Source: CAYVDH01 sp964450355
GTDB lineage: Bacteria > Bacteroidota > Bacteroidia > NS11-12g > UBA955
Length of the DNA stretch: 9,498 nucleotides
Assembly (NCBI GenBank): GCA_964450355.1
Contig: CAYVDH010000141.1
Coordinates: forward strand, 1-9,498
Reading direction: 5' to 3'
The position numbers and the translations under genes were made by a program. The notes beneath the pieces are model-generated. The model ran no database searches, had not been told where the DNA came from, and saw nothing but the letters and a program-made list of their open reading frames with translations. Below are positions 5,960-9,498 of the stretch, one piece after another. The first letter of the stretch is position 1. The number at the start of each line of letters is the position of its first letter.

Positions 5960-7015
5960 ATGAATTACGTAATTAATGGCATTCAACAAGTAGGAATTGG
6001 AGTATCTAATGCTGAAGAAGCTTGGGCGTGGTATAGGAAACATTTTGGCATGGATGTTCCAGTTTTTAAAGATGCTGCTAAAGCAAATCTAATGACAAAA
6101 TATACAGGAGGTATAGCAGAATCAAGATATGCCATATTAGCACTAAACATGAAGGGTGGCGGAGGATTTGAAATATGGCAATACACTTCAAGAACTCCAG
6201 TAGCTGGCTCAAGAAATCCCAAATTAGGCGATTTAGGCATCATAGCAATAAAACTAAAAACTGATAACATTGATAAAGCATTTAATCATCTAAGAAATTT
6301 AAAGGCTAATATCGTTTCACAAATAGGCATACAACCAGATGGCAGAAAACATTTTTTTGTCAGAGATCCCTATCAAAATTTATTTCAAATAGTGGAATCT
6401 AATAATTGGTTTCAAACAAGAGAATTTCCGATAGGTGGAGTTTGTGGAGCTATAATTGGCATTTCAAATTCAGAAAAAACTTTGGCTTTGTATCAACATG
6501 CCTTGCAACACAAAGAATTAATTTATTCAGAAAAAAAACTATTCAATGATTTAAATTCATTAGAAAATGGAAATCAAATTTACCAAAGAACTTTAATTAA
6601 AAACAACAATGTGTTTACTGGCCCATTTAGCAAACTATTAGGCAATACTGAACTCGAATTTATTGAAAGCAATGAAGCTAACCCTTGGCAAACTTTTGAG
6701 AATAGACTATGGGGTGATTTAGGATACATACACTTATGCTTTGATGTTAGTGGCATGAATGAATTAAACAATAGTACAACAAAAGTGGGTCATCCATTTA
6801 CTGTAGATAGCAGCACTTCTTTTGATATGGGTAAGGCTGCAGGCCATTTTTCATACATTGAAGATTCGGATAAAACTTTGATTGAATTTGTGGAAACTCA
6901 TAAAGTTCCAATCATTGAAAAGCTTGGCTGGTACTTAAACTTAAAAAATAGAAAAACAAGAAAAGCACTACCAAATATCATTGTCAAAGGCTTGGGATTA
7001 AAAAGGGTTAAATAG
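5960..7015 (+). CDS. Tandem-domain VOC (glyoxalase-fold) protein
   Basis: A 351-residue protein with two vicinal-oxygen-chelate domains, about 4-148 and 157-313, and a basic C-terminal tail (325-351). Each domain has two beta-alpha-beta-beta-beta modules. Recognisable signatures are GIQQVGIGVSNAEEAWAWY (7-25), FEIWQY (70-75), DPYQNLFQIVE (136-146), LEFIE (232-236), GYIHLCFDV (255-263) and TLIEFVE (306-312). Mapping on glyoxalase I puts Gln10 and Glu71 in the first-module ligand positions of domain 1 but Ile94 and Gln143 in its second-module positions. Domain 2 has Gly163 and Glu233, then His258 and Glu309. One full Gln/Glu/His/Glu set therefore exists only across the two domains. Dioxygenases such as HPPD instead use His/His/Glu within one domain, which does not fit. 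The substrate is unknown; pairing with an SDR suggests carbonyl or aldehyde chemistry. Its last 8 bases overlap the 3' end of the convergent acyltransferase gene. Confidence 0.85.
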   Translation: MNYVINGIQQVGIGVSNAEEAWAWYRKHFGMDVPVFKDAAKANLMTKYTGGIAESRYAILALNMKGGGGFEIWQYTSRTPVAGSRNPKLGDLGIIAIKLKTDNIDKAFNHLRNLKANIVSQIGIQPDGRKHFFVRDPYQNLFQIVESNNWFQTREFPIGGVCGAIIGISNSEKTLALYQHALQHKELIYSEKKLFNDLNSLENGNQIYQRTLIKNNNVFTGPFSKLLGNTELEFIESNEANPWQTFENRLWGDLGYIHLCFDVSGMNELNNSTTKVGHPFTVDSSTSFDMGKAAGHFSYIEDSDKTLIEFVETHKVPIIEKLGWYLNLKNRKTRKALPNIIVKGLGLKRVK

Positions 7016-8156
7016 AATATTTGTTTTTACCTTTTTTGAACGTTGAATAATTCAATAAATAATTGTGCATGTATGGCGTTATTTGCAGCATAATATAAAT
7101 TACCAAAATTGATAAAATAGCCCATTCCCAACCAAAAGCAAGTAAAGCAATTATAATTAAAATTAAGCAATTAAGAGTTCCAAGTATCATTTTTAAACCT
7201 ACAAATACCGAATGCTTAAAAACAGGATTACTTACTTTATTATTGACAATGTAATTAGTTAATGAATTGGGTAAAAAGAAAAATATTTTAAATACAAATA
7301 ACAAAGATTTAACCAACCCAAAAAAGAGATAGTGTTTTCTAAAATCAACTTGATATTGAGAGTTTACAACTGGGCTAATCCCTTGATTTAATTGATTAGC
7401 AACTTCAATTTTGTCATTAATAAGTGATGTATTGAAAATGAACGTGTTTAAAAAATTAGTTCTAAATTGAGGTAAATACGTTTGATTAAATAACATTTCA
7501 TTTTCTACTGTATCAAGATGTATTATTCGTTCCTTGATTTTCGGAGCTAACAAAGCATTGAATTCTAAAATTCCTTTAGCTGGATTTTCAATATAAGTTT
7601 TACTTACACTAGTTAAATCAAGAGATTTTCCAATGTTTAAATTGATATTGGATTTTGGAGTATTAAATTCGTCAACATTGATTCCTGTGGGTATAACATG
7701 TAAATCCATTTCAGGATAATTTTTAATGAATTCTAAGCAAATTCTTGCTGTTCCTTTTTTTAACGGCCTCATTCGTTTTTCTTGAACACAAAGACCTTCA
7801 CTAAAAATGATAACAGTACCTTTATCTTTCAGGATTTCTCTACATTTTATAAAAGTTTCATCATTTTTAATTAGATTTTCTTTCCCTTCAGATAATCTGT
7901 GAATTGGTACAATATTTAATTTAGAAAAAATTGATCTTTTAAATTTTGAATTCATAGAATCGCCTCTAGTTAAAATGTATAAAGGTTTAGGCAATACAAC
8001 ATCAAACATAATTCCATCTAGAAAAGAATTGGGATGATTACAAGCTAAAACTACAGGTTTGTCGTTTCTATAATTTTCTAACCCATCAACAAATACATGT
8101 TTAAACACGTGTTTTAAAGTAATGGTCATTAGAAATTTGCAAATTTTAAAAAGCAC
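7008..8156 (-). CDS. PlsC-type (lyso)phospholipid acyltransferase family protein with C-terminal membrane extension
   Basis: A 382-residue glycerolipid acyltransferase expected to transfer an acyl chain to a lysophospholipid or glycerol-phosphate acceptor at the inner membrane. Motif I is NHPNSFLD (40-47), with His41 and Asp47 as catalytic pair; the spacing is HX5D rather than the common HX4D, as in the HANQFVDP type of fungal glycerol-3-phosphate acyltransferases. Motif II is around GDSMN...SKLNIVPIHR (65-87), motif III is IIFSEGLC (116-123, Glu120 replacing the FPEGTR type), followed by RMRPLKKGTARICL, and motif IV is VIPTGIN (154-160). The family core ends near 215. The remaining 165 residues add a hydrophobic stretch at 277-297 and probably two membrane helices at 320-360. 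The start is GTG at 8156, 15 bp after the symporter stop; ATG 8129 (Met10) is an alternative. It is probably translated from the symporter transcript. The exact substrate cannot be read from sequence. Confidence 0.85.
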   Translation of the reverse strand: MLFKICKFLMTITLKHVFKHVFVDGLENYRNDKPVVLACNHPNSFLDGIMFDVVLPKPLYILTRGDSMNSKFKRSIFSKLNIVPIHRLSEGKENLIKNDETFIKCREILKDKGTVIIFSEGLCVQEKRMRPLKKGTARICLEFIKNYPEMDLHVIPTGINVDEFNTPKSNINLNIGKSLDLTSVSKTYIENPAKGILEFNALLAPKIKERIIHLDTVENEMLFNQTYLPQFRTNFLNTFIFNTSLINDKIEVANQLNQGISPVVNSQYQVDFRKHYLFFGLVKSLLFVFKIFFFLPNSLTNYIVNNKVSNPVFKHSVFVGLKMILGTLNCLILIIIALLAFGWEWAILSILVIYIMLQITPYMHNYLLNYSTFKKGKNKYSI

Positions 8157-8171
8157 TTTGAATGATTTTAA

Positions 8172-9440
8172 TTAATAATGTATTTCCTCTCCTTCCATTT
8201 TACTGACAGCAACTGTAGCTACAGCATTACCAACTACATTAGTAGCAGTTCGTCCCATATCTAAAAATTGATCGATGGGTAAAAGTATAGCCAAACCAGC
8301 CTCAGGTATTCCAAAACCAGCAACTGTTGCAGCAATAATGACCAAGGATGCCCTAGGTACCCCAGCAATTCCTTTACTTGTTACCATCAATACAAGCAGC
8401 ATTGTAATTTGTTCAGACATAGTAAGATTCACCCCATAAGCTTGCGCTATTAGCAATGATCCAAATGTCATATACATCATACTTCCATCTAAATTGAAAG
8501 AATATCCTAATGGTAACACGAAGCTACTGATTTTTTCTTTTATACCAAACCTATCTAATTGATTTAATAATTTAGGGTAAGCGGATTCACTACTGGCGGT
8601 AGCAAAAGCTAGTAAAAGTGGCTCTTTAATATGAGATAGCAAAGACCAAACTTTGTTTTTAATAAAAGCAAATCCAAATAACAATAATACAGCCCATAAT
8701 AAGGCTAAACCAAAATAAAACAAGCCTATTAACTTACTGTATTGAACTAATACACCTAAACCTTTTTCAGCTATAACTACAGAAATTGAGCTAAACACCG
8801 CAACTGGAGCTACCCACATAATCATATTGGTTAATTTTAACATTACATGAGCTAATGAATCCATTGCTTTAATTATAGGCAATCCTCTTTCCCCTATAGC
8901 AGAAGTAGCTAATCCAAAAAAGATAGAAAAGACAACTATTTGCAATACCATCTTATGGCTAGATAAAGCTACAAAAATATTTTCTGGAATTAATTGGTCA
9001 ACAAAATGATGTAATGTAAATTCAGATTTACTTAGGTTAAGTGCATTTGTTTGGTTAATAATTTGGTCTTTAAAATCAAACCCTGGTTTAGTCAAATTAA
9101 CTAAAATTAACCCTAATGTTAAAGAAATTAAACTAGCAAAAATAAACCATCCTATTGTTTTAACACTCATTCTTCCTACAGTTTTAGCGTCACCAATACC
9201 AGCTACTCCCACTACTAAAGTACTTAATACCAATGGCCCTATGATTAATTTAATTAACTTTAAAAAAATGACACTTCCTAAAGAGGCGTAATCCGTGAAT
9301 AATTTTATATTTTCTATAGAGTTCCTATTATTAATATTTACAACCCAACCGACTAAAATACCTAATATTAACCCAATGAAAATCCAAAGTGTTAAATTTT
9401 TTTTATTAATACTCTTTAATTTTGATATTTTTTTTTTCAT
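8172..9440 (-). CDS. Dicarboxylate/amino acid:cation symporter (DAACS family, GltP/DctA-like)
   Basis: A 422-residue secondary transporter that takes up glutamate, aspartate or C4-dicarboxylates with Na+ or H+ across the inner membrane. It has the full family length, eight transmembrane helices and two re-entrant hairpins. Diagnostic stretches are the Ser-rich hairpin TASSESAYP (281-289), SFNLDGSMMYM in TM7 (314-324; NMDGT type), the second hairpin SKGIAGVPRA (355-364), and IDQFLDMGRTATNVVGN in TM8 (389-405). The substrate- and ion-binding residues correspond to archaeal GltPh Asp390, Asp394, Arg397 and Asn401. GltPh Asp405, a Na+ ligand, is Asn405 here, as in E. coli DctA as I remember it, which hints at different ion coupling. 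Glutamate versus dicarboxylate specificity cannot be settled. The start is ATG 9440, followed by a run of ten A. It is the first gene of a two-gene operon with the acyltransferase and has a TAnnTTTG box upstream. Confidence 0.93.
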   Translation of the reverse strand: MKKKISKLKSINKKNLTLWIFIGLILGILVGWVVNINNRNSIENIKLFTDYASLGSVIFLKLIKLIIGPLVLSTLVVGVAGIGDAKTVGRMSVKTIGWFIFASLISLTLGLILVNLTKPGFDFKDQIINQTNALNLSKSEFTLHHFVDQLIPENIFVALSSHKMVLQIVVFSIFFGLATSAIGERGLPIIKAMDSLAHVMLKLTNMIMWVAPVAVFSSISVVIAEKGLGVLVQYSKLIGLFYFGLALLWAVLLLFGFAFIKNKVWSLLSHIKEPLLLAFATASSESAYPKLLNQLDRFGIKEKISSFVLPLGYSFNLDGSMMYMTFGSLLIAQAYGVNLTMSEQITMLLVLMVTSKGIAGVPRASLVIIAATVAGFGIPEAGLAILLPIDQFLDMGRTATNVVGNAVATVAVSKMEGEEIHY

Positions 9441-9459
9441 TAAATAGAAACAAAGTTTA

Positions 9460-9467
9460 CAAATATA
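9460..9467 (-). promoter_or_regulatory. Putative -7 box of the symporter-acyltransferase operon
   Basis: The minus strand reads TATATTTG, a full match to TAnnTTTG, 19 bp before the ATG at 9440, giving a leader of roughly 10-15 nt. No -33 TTG is found in the 31 bases left before the window end. Confidence 0.45.
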
Positions 9468-9498
9468 TTCTATTGTTTTAATTTTAAGTTTATTTTAA

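Noticed and set aside
5983..6771. Minus-strand open frames inside the VOC gene (5983-6270 and 6580-6771)
   Set aside because: They are antisense shadows of the two VOC domains; the sense-strand motifs are clear.
8090..8115. Near-repeat KHVFKHVF with the palindrome AAACACGTGTTT at the 5' end of the acyltransferase gene
   Set aside because: Two imperfect 12-bp units within an amphipathic N-terminal helix are explained by coding sequence; too short to call a repeat array or an operator.
1..9498. CRISPR array, insertion sequence, integrase or phage genes
   Set aside because: No regularly spaced direct repeats, no transposase or recombinase motifs, and no terminal inverted repeats flanking any gene were found.

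Overview
The window is AT-rich DNA (about one third G+C by eye), most likely chromosomal and from a Bacteroidota bacterium (Flavobacteriales, Sphingobacteriales or Chitinophagales grade). Four things point there: promoter -7 boxes of the TAnnTTTG type, no Shine-Dalgarno sequences, a relaxed lipobox on a periplasmic cyclophilin, and a Gre-like protein of a type I associate with this phylum. No rRNA, tRNA, CRISPR array, integrase or transposase gene is visible.

Left part (1-1626). Two minus-strand genes of unknown function each end in a hydrophobic C-terminal segment (141-572 and 671-1150). The second stops in the middle of its membrane helix, and the reading frame beyond the stop would complete that helix. 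A 476-base gene-free stretch (1151-1626) follows. It holds a perfect 28-bp palindrome resembling REP elements (1326-1353) and, at about 1494-1607, a G+C-richer segment that looks like a structured RNA and resembles the Flavo-1 type intergenic elements of Bacteroidota.

Centre (1627-5073). A lipoprotein cyclophilin (minus) and purL (plus) diverge from a 99-bp region with a TAnnTTTG box for each. The purL box is so close to ATG that its mRNA may be nearly leaderless. purL (small-type FGAM synthase of purine biosynthesis) is directly abutted by a small protein with a GreA/GreB-like C-terminal domain.

Right part (5143-9440). A plus-strand pair encodes a short-chain dehydrogenase with a membrane-seeking C-terminus and a two-domain VOC (glyoxalase-fold) protein. 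By eye, domain 1 of the VOC protein supplies half of a glyoxalase-I-type metal site and domain 2 the other half. Convergent to it, with an 8-bp 3' overlap, is a minus-strand pair: a dicarboxylate/amino-acid:cation symporter followed by a PlsC-type acyltransferase with an HX5D motif and a hydrophobic C-terminal extension.

Most of the window is ordinary housekeeping and metabolic DNA. No clear new multi-gene system is visible. The best leads are the composite VOC site, the interrupted C-terminus at 671, and the two non-coding elements between 1326 and 1607.
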